Shown here piece after piece: positions 43,546 to 51,489 of a stretch of 64,000 nucleotides of DNA. Position numbers and translations under genes: made by a program. This stretch comes from an uncultured Roseibium sp. (GTDB lineage Bacteria > Pseudomonadota > Alphaproteobacteria > Rhizobiales > Stappiaceae). The stretch spans positions 1-64,000 of the forward strand of contig NZ_CANLVF010000001.1 in NCBI RefSeq assembly GCF_947494555.1. Direction: 5' to 3'. Each line of letters begins with the position of its first letter. Position 1 is the stretch's first letter. The notes under the pieces were generated by a model. It did no database searches, was not told the DNA's origin, and saw only the letters and a program-made list of their open reading frames with translations.

Positions 43546-43970
43546 CCGATCACGCCCTTTTTCAGAATGATGTTGCCGTATAACCGCCGCTCTCCCGTTT
43601 GCACGACGGCAAATGCCTGCGCCGCCCGCTCATAGAAAGCAAATCGTTCCAGGGTCTGGATTATGGCCGGATTGTCCGCGGTTGCGTTTATGATCTTTTG
43701 GAAGTCGGCAACAGCCTCCGGTACGGCGTCCGGATCTCCGACAACCTGCATGGTGAGCGCAGGATCTGGGACGAAGCTGTCCAGCGGCATGACTGAGAGA
43801 ATTGCTTCCAGCATCTCGCTTGCCGTCGAGCCATCGGCCCGGATGCAGTCCGGTCCCAGGCTTTCTCCGGGAAAATTGGCGTCAGAGATGACGATCTCGT
43901 CGCCATGGCCCATGGCGCGCAGGGCGTAAAGCAGCTCAGGAGACAGGATCGGGCTGATGTCACGCAGCAT
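43542..43970 (-). CDS. fucU: L-fucose mutarotase (FucU/RbsD family)
   Basis: The 142-residue protein from ATG 43970 has LLYALRAMGHGDEIVISDAN with the catalytic His (H22), AFYERAAQAFAVVQTGERRLY and the family length. It interconverts the anomers of L-fucose so that the dehydrogenase gets the right form. A longer frame to 44018 would extend into the aldo-keto reductase gene; the chosen start overlaps it by 11 bp. Confidence 0.9.
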   Translation of the reverse strand: MLRDISPILSPELLYALRAMGHGDEIVISDANFPGESLGPDCIRADGSTASEMLEAILSVMPLDSFVPDPALTMQVVGDPDAVPEAVADFQKIINATADNPAIIQTLERFAFYERAAQAFAVVQTGERRLYGNIILKKGVIG

Positions 43971-45012
43971 GGCTGGTCTCTGAAGGCAGTGGCGCATCAG
44001 GACGGATAAGCCCTTCACCGCGAAGGTCGGACCAGAGTGCTGCCGGTATCGGCGTTTCCAGAACCTCGACGTTGGCGCTCACCTCGCGCGCATTGACCGC
44101 ACCGGGGATGACGGTCTTGACGCTTGGGTGGCCCAGGACAAATTGCAGCGCGGCAGCGATCAGCGGCGTGTTGTGAGCTTTGCAGACAGCTTCAATTTTG
44201 CCAACGCGCTCCAGAACTTCAGGCGGTGCATCGGTGTAGTTGTATTTCGCGCCCGGGACCGGGCCGGTTGCCAATATGCCGGAATTGTAGGGTCCTCCCA
44301 AAATGATGCCGACGTCACGCTTCTCGCAAAGCGGAAGGAAGCTCTCGAGTGCCTCCTGTTCGAGCAACGTGTAACGCCCGGCAAGCAGAAAGCCGTCGAA
44401 GTCACCCAGCCCGAGCAGTTTTTCGCAGACCTGCCATTCGTTCACACCCGCACCGATCGCTGCCACGTCACCGGCATCTTTCAGTTCGCGCAAGGCGCGA
44501 TATCCGCCACCGTCAAAGAGTTCCCGGACTTTGGCATCGCTTGCTTCCTGCGAACCTTGTGAGAACACACAGACATCGTGCACCAGAAGAATATCGGCAT
44601 TTGAAACATCCATGCGCTTCCGGCTGGCTTCGTAACTTCGCATGACCCCATCATAGGTATAGTCGAAGACGATGCGCTTCTGCGGTACGTCGATAAACGC
44701 TTCCGGTGTGACGTCTTCCGGCTCGCAGTCCACGAGCAGGCGGCCGATCTTTGTCGACAATTGAACGTTGGATCTGCCGAACCGCTTCAGGGCGACACCG
44801 AACCTTTCCTCCGACACTCCGAGCCCGTATTGCGGCGCCGTGTCGAAATAGCGGATGCCGGCGTCAAAGGCCGCCTGAAGCGCGGCCTGTGCGTCCTCTT
44901 CGGACACCTTGCGATAAAGGTTTCCGAGTGGCGCGCCGCCGAAGCCCATGCGGGTCAGGGGAACGGGTCGCTTCGTTCGGGAGTTCAAGAGAATGGTTTC
45001 GGTGACCTTCAT
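43960..45012 (-). CDS. Aldo/keto reductase, probable L-fucose (D-threo-aldose) 1-dehydrogenase
   Basis: The 350-residue AKR has the catalytic tetrad visible: D57 and Y62 (RYFDTAPQYGLG), K88 (LSTKIGRLL) and H145 (ILLVHDVCV). It is the wording of D-threo-aldose/L-fucose dehydrogenases (MGFGGAPLGNLYRKVSEEDA). It oxidises L-fucose to L-fuconolactone in the cytoplasm. ATG 45012 follows an AGGAACC segment; the frame upstream starts with TTG. Next to a mutarotase and lactonase the assignment is strong. Confidence 0.88.
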   Translation of the reverse strand: MKVTETILLNSRTKRPVPLTRMGFGGAPLGNLYRKVSEEDAQAALQAAFDAGIRYFDTAPQYGLGVSEERFGVALKRFGRSNVQLSTKIGRLLVDCEPEDVTPEAFIDVPQKRIVFDYTYDGVMRSYEASRKRMDVSNADILLVHDVCVFSQGSQEASDAKVRELFDGGGYRALRELKDAGDVAAIGAGVNEWQVCEKLLGLGDFDGFLLAGRYTLLEQEALESFLPLCEKRDVGIILGGPYNSGILATGPVPGAKYNYTDAPPEVLERVGKIEAVCKAHNTPLIAAALQFVLGHPSVKTVIPGAVNAREVSANVEVLETPIPAALWSDLRGEGLIRPDAPLPSETSHAA

Positions 45013-45026
45013 GCCTGGTTCCTGTT

Positions 45027-45737
45027 TCAACGGGATTGGAAAAGTTCGGGACGTGTTTCTGCGAGGGCTTCAATGCGCGGCATCAGCTGGCCGAGGTGAA
45101 GGCGCATTGCACGCTGTGCGGCGTCAGGATCCCTGATACGGATGGCATCGACCACGGCCCGGTGTTCGTCGAGCGTTTCCGTCGTGCGGCCTGGGGTCGG
45201 CAGGAGCAGCATGCGGGCGCGTGTTACCTGGAGCGACACCATGCGCGCGACCGTCTTGAGGCGCGGATATCCGGTGAACGCCATCAAAAGCGCGTGGAAC
45301 TCCTCGTCTGCCTGATAAAAGCCCGGAAAATCGCCGTCTTCGACGAGAAGATCCTGAAGCCGCATGTTCCGGTTAATCTGGGCGAACTGGTCTTCCGTCC
45401 GGTCTTCGGCGACCTTGGCGACGCTGGCAAGTTCAAGTGCCTGACGCAGGAACGTTCCTTCCCGGATGTCTTCCATCGACAAGTGGGCGATCCGTGTTCC
45501 TGACTGAGGGATCACATCGACAAGACCTTCATTGGCGAGGCGGGCGATCGCCTCTGATACGGGGGATCTCGATACGCCAAGCTTTTCGCAGACAGGTCCT
45601 TTGCGGACGACTTGCCCGGGCAGAAATTTCAGTGACAGGATGGCGTCCTGAAGTGCGAGATAAACCCGGTGGGCGAGAGATCCTTCGAAAGATCCGATGT
45701 CCTGCAGCCTGGTTGCGTCGATGTCTGTATTTGTCAT
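45027..45737 (-). CDS. GntR-family (FadR/FCD) regulator of the L-fucose cluster
   Basis: The 236-residue regulator has an N-terminal winged helix (LKFLPGQVVRKGPVCEKLGV, SRSPVSEAIARLANEGLVDV) and an all-helical FCD effector domain with metal-type ligands (DEHRAVVDAIRIRDPDAAQR, MRLHLGQLM). It is divergent from the UxaA-type dehydratase gene. The 14-bp palindrome just 16 bp from its start is the probable operator. Confidence 0.9.
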   Translation of the reverse strand: MTNTDIDATRLQDIGSFEGSLAHRVYLALQDAILSLKFLPGQVVRKGPVCEKLGVSRSPVSEAIARLANEGLVDVIPQSGTRIAHLSMEDIREGTFLRQALELASVAKVAEDRTEDQFAQINRNMRLQDLLVEDGDFPGFYQADEEFHALLMAFTGYPRLKTVARMVSLQVTRARMLLLPTPGRTTETLDEHRAVVDAIRIRDPDAAQRAMRLHLGQLMPRIEALAETRPELFQSR

Positions 45738-45752
45738 TTATGCACCATGGAG

Positions 45753-45766
45753 ACTAACATGTTAGT
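45753..45766. promoter_or_regulatory. GntR/FadR-type operator, perfect 14-bp palindrome
   Basis: ACTAACATGTTAGT equals its own reverse complement and has the spacing usual for FCD-type GntR sites. It overlaps a TTGACA (45766-45771) that may be the -35 box for the rightward dehydratase operon, and it is close to the leftward GntR start. Confidence 0.68.
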
Positions 45767-45849
45767 TGACATAGTTAGCAAGTCAAGCTAGTTCGTAGCA
45801 TCGAATGCGATCAAAAATCGCGGAAAATTTTGAAGCGGGGAAAGAGGGA

Positions 45850-47373
45850 ATGACCGGAAGCGGTTTCATTAAGCTCAGAGGCGACGACAACGTCATAATC
45901 GCTCTGCGCGCGCTTCCCTCCGGAACCCTGTTGGACGGTGTTCCCGCATCGCTTTCAGCGCCGGTTCACCCCGGTCACAAGATCGCTTGCGAGCCTATTC
46001 CGGCGGGTGAGAATGTCATTCGCTATGGTCAGATCATCGGCCAGGCCAAGTCTGCCATTCAGCCTGGTGATCACGTACATTCGCATAATCTGGGCATGGA
46101 AGGTCATAGTCTTCAGGACCATGAATTTGCTTCTCAAAACAGACCGCTTGCTCCCATTGATGCCGGAAGAACCTTTCAAGGGTACAAGCGCGCGGACGGG
46201 CGGACGGGAACGCGTAACTATATTGGCATCCTGACATCGGTGAACTGTTCGGGATCGGTTGCCCAGTTCATTGCCGAAGCCGCCGAAAAGAACGGTTTGC
46301 TGGACCGTTTCCCGAATGTCGACGGTGTCGTGCCAATCGTTCACGGCACCGGCTGCGGAATGTCGGGTGAGAATGAGGGCTACGCAGCGCTTTTCCGCAC
46401 GCTTTCCGGGTATGCGCAACATCCCAATTTCGGTGGCATTCTCCTCATCGGCCTTGGATGCGAAGTCATGCAGATTTCCGATCTCGTTGGCGGCCGGCCG
46501 ATCCGATCCGACGGTGCCTTGCGCTACATGACCATCCAGCAACAGGGAGGAACCCGCAGAACTATCGAGAAAGGATTGGAAGAGCTGGAAGGCATCGCGC
46601 GCCTTGCCGACAGTGTCAGCCGGAGCCCGGCTCCGATCAGCGAGATCACTGTTGGAATGCAGTGCGGTGGGTCGGATGGCTATTCGGGGATCACGGCAAA
46701 TCCGGCGCTCGGGTATGCGTCAGACCTTCTGGTGCGTCACGGTGGAACGACGATCCTTTCCGAAACGCCGGAAATATACGGTGCCGAACATCTGTTGACG
46801 AGCAGGGCCGAGACAACAGGCGTTGGCGAAAAACTTCTCGAGCGCGTTCGCTGGTGGGAGGACTATGCCGCCCGCAACGGCGGTGAAATGGACAATAATC
46901 CAAGCCCCGGCAACAAGCGTGGCGGGTTGACGACTATCCTGGAGAAATCCCTGGGCGCAGTTGCCAAGGGAGGTACCGCTCCGCTTTCCGGGGTCTATGA
47001 GTTTGCAGAGCAGGTCGACCGGAAGGGATTTGTCTTTATGGACAGTCCCGGTTTTGATCCGTGCTCTGTCACGGGACAGGTTGCGTCGGGCGCCAACATT
47101 GTCGTTTTCACGACGGGCCGCGGATCGGTCTCCGGATACAAGCCGACACCCTGCATCAAGCTCGCCACGAATTCCGAAATGTACGGCCGCATGTCTGAAG
47201 ACATGGACCTTAATTGCGGTGATATCGTCACCGACGGCGTGAGCATTGAGGAAAAAGGGGAAGAACTACTGGAACTGATGATCCGGGTTGCCTCCGGTGA
47301 ACACACCAAAAGCGAACAACTCGGGTTCGGCGGTGTGGAGTTCGTCCCGTGGCAAATTGGAGCTGTGATGTGA
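45850..47373 (+). CDS. UxaA-family (altronate dehydratase-like) sugar-acid dehydratase, probably acting on L-fuconate
   Basis: The 507-residue protein has the two UxaA parts. The N-terminal SAF-like region contains ENVIRYGQIIGQAKSAIQPG and GDHVHSHNLGMEG. The main domain includes GYKRADGRTGTRNYIGILTS, HGTGCGMSGENEGY, VGMQCGGSDGYSGITANPAL and TGRGSVSGYKPTPCIKLATN. Conserved Cys residues suit the Fe-dependent dehydratase. ATG 45850 follows AAAGAGGGA. It occupies the place of L-fuconate dehydratase, which in described pathways is often an enolase-superfamily enzyme. Confidence 0.88.
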   Translation: MTGSGFIKLRGDDNVIIALRALPSGTLLDGVPASLSAPVHPGHKIACEPIPAGENVIRYGQIIGQAKSAIQPGDHVHSHNLGMEGHSLQDHEFASQNRPLAPIDAGRTFQGYKRADGRTGTRNYIGILTSVNCSGSVAQFIAEAAEKNGLLDRFPNVDGVVPIVHGTGCGMSGENEGYAALFRTLSGYAQHPNFGGILLIGLGCEVMQISDLVGGRPIRSDGALRYMTIQQQGGTRRTIEKGLEELEGIARLADSVSRSPAPISEITVGMQCGGSDGYSGITANPALGYASDLLVRHGGTTILSETPEIYGAEHLLTSRAETTGVGEKLLERVRWWEDYAARNGGEMDNNPSPGNKRGGLTTILEKSLGAVAKGGTAPLSGVYEFAEQVDRKGFVFMDSPGFDPCSVTGQVASGANIVVFTTGRGSVSGYKPTPCIKLATNSEMYGRMSEDMDLNCGDIVTDGVSIEEKGEELLELMIRVASGEHTKSEQLGFGGVEFVPWQIGAVM

Positions 47374-48110
47374 TGCGCCTGCGAGGAAAAACCATTCTCA
47401 TCACGGCAGCAGGACAGGGCATGGGACGGGCCTGCGCCCTTGCCTGTTCCGCAGAGGGGGCTCATGTCATTGCGACCGACAAGGATCAGGCCTTGTTAGC
47501 GGGCTTTGAGGGCATCGAGACCCGCGTCCTTGACGTTACCGACGGGACGGCAATTACGCAGCTCGCAGCTGGCCTTCCCGACCTCGACGGCTTGTTCAAT
47601 GTTGCAGGTTTCGTTCATCACGGCACCATCCTCGATATCTCGGATGATGACTGGGCCTTCAGTTTCGAGCTCAACGTCACATCGATGATGAAGCTGACCC
47701 GCGCGTGCCTGCCCGGCATGTTGCGCCGGGCGGACGCGACCGGATCCGCGTCAATCGTCAACATGGCCTCCATGGCCAGTTCGGTAAAGGGCTTTCCCTT
47801 CCGGACAGCCTATGGTGCTACCAAGGCGGCCGTGATCGGTCTGACAAAGGGTATTGCGTCGGACTTTGTTGCAAATGGTATCCGGTGCAACGCGATTTGC
47901 CCGGGGACGGTCGACACGCCTTCGCTGCGTGGCCGGATCGATGCTGCACCCGACCCGGTGCAAGCCGAAAAGGATTTTATCGCCAGGCAGCCGATGGGCC
48001 GTTTGGCGGTGGTTGGAGATATTACCCCGCTGGCCGTTTATCTCCTGTCGGATGAAAGCCAGTTTGTCACTGGCCAGGCGCTGCTGGTCGACGGTGGTGT
48101 GACGGTTTAG
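47373..48110 (+). CDS. SDR, probable 2-keto-3-deoxy-L-fuconate dehydrogenase
   Basis: The 245-residue classical SDR has TAAGQGMGRACALA (cofactor), NVAGFVHHG and active-site YGATK. ATG 47373 reuses the last base of the upstream TGA (TGATG), so it is coupled to the dehydratase. In the non-phosphorylating L-fucose route an SDR oxidises 2-keto-3-deoxy-L-fuconate to the 2,4-diketo acid, which is then cleaved by a FAH-type hydrolase such as the one downstream. Confidence 0.88.
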   Translation: MRLRGKTILITAAGQGMGRACALACSAEGAHVIATDKDQALLAGFEGIETRVLDVTDGTAITQLAAGLPDLDGLFNVAGFVHHGTILDISDDDWAFSFELNVTSMMKLTRACLPGMLRRADATGSASIVNMASMASSVKGFPFRTAYGATKAAVIGLTKGIASDFVANGIRCNAICPGTVDTPSLRGRIDAAPDPVQAEKDFIARQPMGRLAVVGDITPLAVYLLSDESQFVTGQALLVDGGVTV

Positions 48111-48116
48111 GCATGG

Positions 48117-48135
48117 GCGGCGCGGAGTGCGCCGC
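48117..48135 (+). other. Short hairpin after the SDR gene
   Basis: GCGGCGC (48117-48123), loop GGAGT, GCGCCGC (48129-48135), a perfect 7-bp inverted repeat with no T-run. It sits at the start of the 241-bp gap (48111-48351) before the FAH-type gene and may slow or protect transcript ends. The rest of the gap shows no gene I can support. Confidence 0.4.
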
Positions 48136-48351
48136 AGCATACGTGTAACCGTTTGGGCAGAACTGACCGGCTTTACCGTTTCCAGGCCGCGGCACGTACC
48201 GAATCCGAGCGATGCGGGCTTCTTCGATCACTGCGTATCCAATATGAATAAAGCCGAAAATCTGCTGAGCATTGCAGCTTGAGGCCCGTGAACCATGCCG
48301 ATCAGCCGGTGACACCCGGCAAGACGACTGCTGAAACGAGGAACATGAACC

Positions 48352-49206
48352 ATGAAACTGCTGAGATACGGCCCCGTTGGGAAAGAGAAACCCGGGTTGC
48401 TGGATGATGAAGGGCGTGTACGTGATCTCACAGCACATGTATCCGACATTTCCGGCGACGCGTTACTGCCGGATGCGATAGCAAAATTGCAGGCGCTCAA
48501 TACCTCGGATCTGCCGCTTGTCGATGGGCAGCCTCAGCAGGATCTGCGTCTGGGACCTTGCGTCGGCAATGTCGGGAAATTCATCTGCATCGGACTGAAC
48601 TACGCAGACCATGCAGCCGAATCCGGACTGGACGTTCCGCCGGAACCCGTCGTCTTCGGCAAATGGACGTCTGCAATCGTCGGTCCCGACGATGACGTGG
48701 AAATTCCGCGCGGCTCGGAAAAAACCGATTGGGAGGTCGAGCTTGGTGTCGTGATCGGCAAAGGCGGAAAATACATCGAAGAAGCGGACGCGCTTTCGCA
48801 TATTGCCGGATTCTGCGTGATCAACGATGTTTCCGAGCGAGACTTTCAGCTGAACCGTGCCGGCACCTGGGACAAGGGCAAGGGCAGCGACACGTTTGGC
48901 CCGCTCGGCCCGTGGCTGGTGACGCCGGACGAAGTCGGAGACTTCGACCAGCTCGCCATGTGGCTCGAGGTGGACGGACACCGGTATCAGAACGGCTCGA
49001 CGGCGACCATGGTCTACAAAGTGCCCCATCTCGTCAGCTATTGCAGCCGGTTCATGAGCCTGCAGCCCGGTGATGTGATCTCGACAGGAACGCCTCCAGG
49101 GGTTGGAATGGGACAGAAACCGCCGGTCTACCTCAAGGGTGGCGAAGTCATGCGACTGGGGATCGACAAGCTCGGGGTTCAGACGCAGAACGTCAAGAAC
49201 GGCTGA
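48352..49206 (+). CDS. Fumarylacetoacetate hydrolase-family protein, probable 2,4-diketo-3-deoxy-L-fuconate hydrolase
   Basis: The 284-residue FAH-fold hydrolase has FICIGLNYADHAAESG, metal-ligand segment EKTDWEVELGVVIGKGG, DVSERDFQLNRAGTWDKGKG and the C-terminal GDVISTGTPPGVGMG. It would split the diketo acid into pyruvate and lactate, finishing L-fucose breakdown. It is separated from the SDR gene by 241 bp but lies on the same strand and ends at a terminator (49241-49275). Confidence 0.88.
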   Translation: MKLLRYGPVGKEKPGLLDDEGRVRDLTAHVSDISGDALLPDAIAKLQALNTSDLPLVDGQPQQDLRLGPCVGNVGKFICIGLNYADHAAESGLDVPPEPVVFGKWTSAIVGPDDDVEIPRGSEKTDWEVELGVVIGKGGKYIEEADALSHIAGFCVINDVSERDFQLNRAGTWDKGKGSDTFGPLGPWLVTPDEVGDFDQLAMWLEVDGHRYQNGSTATMVYKVPHLVSYCSRFMSLQPGDVISTGTPPGVGMGQKPPVYLKGGEVMRLGIDKLGVQTQNVKNG

Positions 49207-49221
49207 CGCAGCCAACTGTCT

Positions 49222-51438
49222 TTACTTGGTTTCGGCAACGAAAACGCCGTCCCACTCAGCTGGGGGCGGCGTTTTCTTGAAGGCTTCGATCCTCAGCCGG
49301 AACGTTTCGGCGAGGCGTGAAAGCTCGTTTTCCCTGTCCTTTTGCACGTCGTCGCAGTGTGACAAGGCCGTGTCCCAATTCTGCGCGCGGTAGTTCTGGA
49401 GCATTTTTTCGAAACTTGCTTTTTGGATCGCGAAGGAGTTCTTGAGCGCAAGGTCCATATCGCCCAAAAGGCAGTAGATCCGCTCCGGCTCCTTTTTGCC
49501 CTTGACCCGTATCAGGTCGGCTTCCACGAGGGCGAAGAGATCCATGACCTTATGGGCGGTGTTGTTGCCGATCAGGATCGTAACGCCATAGGTCTTGGTC
49601 TGTCCTTCCAATCTTGCGGCAAGGTTGACCGAGTCACCAAGCACCGAATAGTCGAAGCGGAACTCCGACCCCATGTTTCCGACGACACAGTCGCCGGTGT
49701 TGATGCCGACGCCAACGTTCAACGGAAAGAAAGTGTGTCCTTCAGTGTCCGCTTCCTGTTTGCGCTCCACGTTGATGGCGCGCATGCGCCGGACCATCAA
49801 AAGGGCTGCCTCGCATGCGTGGATTTCCTGGCTGTCATCGTCAAGGGGCGCGTTCCAGAACGCCATGATGGCGTCGCCCATGTATTTGTCGATCGTGCCG
49901 CGTTTTTCCATGATGCCGTTGGAAAGCGGGGTCAGGAACCGGTTCATCAACGCTGTAAGGCCCTGCGGATTGTCTGCAAAACTCTCCGAAATGTTGGTGA
50001 AATTTCGAACATCGGAAAACAGGATCGTCATTTTGCGCCGCTCGCCGCCAAGAGCGAGATTCTCTGGATTTTTTGCGATCTGTTCAACGTAGTCCGGTGC
50101 CAGATACTGCGCGAAGGCGGACCGGATTTCCTGGCGCTGAATCTCTTCGCGGCGGTAGTTGATGAAGACCAGAAGAAAAAACACGCTCAGGCTGGTGAAA
50201 AGCGGATAGATGGCATCAAGCAGCAGCTTTTCACTGGAAAAAAGATACCAGCTGCCCCCCACCCAGCTCGCTGCCAGGACAAATCCAAACGCCATTACCG
50301 GGAGTGCGCCGAGAATGGGAACCAGAATGATCGTCAGCAGTGACAGGACCGCCGCGGCTACGAGTTCTGCACCGAGAGCGTAATTGGGACGTTTCAGAAA
50401 AGACCCGCTCAGGATGTTTTCCAGAATTTGTGCATGGACTTCGACGCCCGGCATAGTGGGATTGAGGGGCGTTGCCTTCAGGTCGAGCAATCCGGTGGCC
50501 GATGGGCCGACCAGAACGAGATGGTCTCGAATGCGCGCGGGGTCAAATGTGCCATTTGCAATGTCGGAAGCAGAGACAAAGCGCAGCGGATTGGAAGGCG
50601 TATAGTGGACCCAGATTCGTCCGTTTCGATCCGTGGGGACCTCCGCACCGCCGACGACAACGGATGAAATACCCGCTTCGTCGCTTTTGACCGCAAATGC
50701 GTCTTGTCCGGTCGCAACGCGCAGAAGCTCCACGCTTAGGGCAGGTTGGATCTTTCCGTCCGCAATGACGGTCAGCGCAGCCCGCCGAACAATCCCGTCC
50801 GGGTCAGGGTAGATGGAAAAAAGTCCCTTGCCGGCAGCGGCATCTTCAAGAAGTTCGATATTCCTGAGGAGCTGCGGATACTCGAACATGTATTTTTTGG
50901 GGTCCGGACCGAGAAGCGCAACGGGGGTTTGAACCTGTTCGTTTCGGTCGGTCTCGACAAAATCGACCCCGCCGGCCTGGCCGACAACGACACGCATCCG
51001 GCGCATGGTGTCGCTCATGATCCTGTCGGTGCTGGGCAAGGCGGCCAACTCCTGCCGCAGCGCTTCGCTCAGTCCGCCGACGGACTTGCTATATTGGTCT
51101 GGCGACAATCGATCCGGCTCGGGGAAGACAATATCAAAAGCCACCGCGACACCGCCGGCTTGTGCAATATTCTGCAGGATTGTCGCCAATGTGGAGCGGG
51201 CCCAGGGCCACTGCCCGAGTTCGGCAAGGCTCTTCTCGTCGATGTCGACGATCGCGACCGGAAGTTTTTGAAAATCGCGCGGCTTGAGAACCTGATAGTA
51301 GTCGAAGGTTTTCAGGCGGATGAGTTCGACGACGTAGGGGTCGATGACACGCACAGCAAGCAGGAAAAGAAGCAGCAAAAGGGCGGACAGGCGCGCGCCG
51401 CCGAAAACCGAGTTCAGTTTTCCAATCAATCGTCTCAT
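49222..51438 (-). CDS. CHASE2-domain adenylate cyclase
   Basis: The 738-residue membrane-bound class III cyclase has one N-terminal span (LSALLLLLFLLAVRVIDPYV). An extracytoplasmic CHASE2 sensor follows (VAIVDIDEKSLAELGQWPWA, FDIVFPEPDRLSPDQ) and then three further spans at about 355-430. The cyclase domain is at about 470-650 (ILFSDVRNFTNISESFADNP, KYMGDAIMAFWNAPLDD, VGVGINTGDCVVGNMGSEFR). It is 51 bp downstream of the large secreted protein gene on the same strand, so the two are probably one operon. The CHASE2 ligand is unknown. Confidence 0.92.
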   Translation of the reverse strand: MRRLIGKLNSVFGGARLSALLLLLFLLAVRVIDPYVVELIRLKTFDYYQVLKPRDFQKLPVAIVDIDEKSLAELGQWPWARSTLATILQNIAQAGGVAVAFDIVFPEPDRLSPDQYSKSVGGLSEALRQELAALPSTDRIMSDTMRRMRVVVGQAGGVDFVETDRNEQVQTPVALLGPDPKKYMFEYPQLLRNIELLEDAAAGKGLFSIYPDPDGIVRRAALTVIADGKIQPALSVELLRVATGQDAFAVKSDEAGISSVVVGGAEVPTDRNGRIWVHYTPSNPLRFVSASDIANGTFDPARIRDHLVLVGPSATGLLDLKATPLNPTMPGVEVHAQILENILSGSFLKRPNYALGAELVAAAVLSLLTIILVPILGALPVMAFGFVLAASWVGGSWYLFSSEKLLLDAIYPLFTSLSVFFLLVFINYRREEIQRQEIRSAFAQYLAPDYVEQIAKNPENLALGGERRKMTILFSDVRNFTNISESFADNPQGLTALMNRFLTPLSNGIMEKRGTIDKYMGDAIMAFWNAPLDDDSQEIHACEAALLMVRRMRAINVERKQEADTEGHTFFPLNVGVGINTGDCVVGNMGSEFRFDYSVLGDSVNLAARLEGQTKTYGVTILIGNNTAHKVMDLFALVEADLIRVKGKKEPERIYCLLGDMDLALKNSFAIQKASFEKMLQNYRAQNWDTALSHCDDVQKDRENELSRLAETFRLRIEAFKKTPPPAEWDGVFVAETK
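49241..49275. terminator. Bidirectional intrinsic terminator at convergent gene ends
   Basis: AAAACGCCGTCCC (49241-49253) pairs with GGGGCGGCGTTTT (49263-49275), 12 of 13 positions, with T-runs on both strands. It lies inside the last codons of the CHASE2 cyclase (minus strand) and 35 bp after the FAH-gene stop (plus strand). It can end the rightward fucose transcript and may also act at the end of the leftward one. Confidence 0.72.
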
Positions 51439-51489
51439 TCAGCAGAAGGACAGGTCAGAGGCGAATACCAAAAAGCGGCCGTGCGTGGG

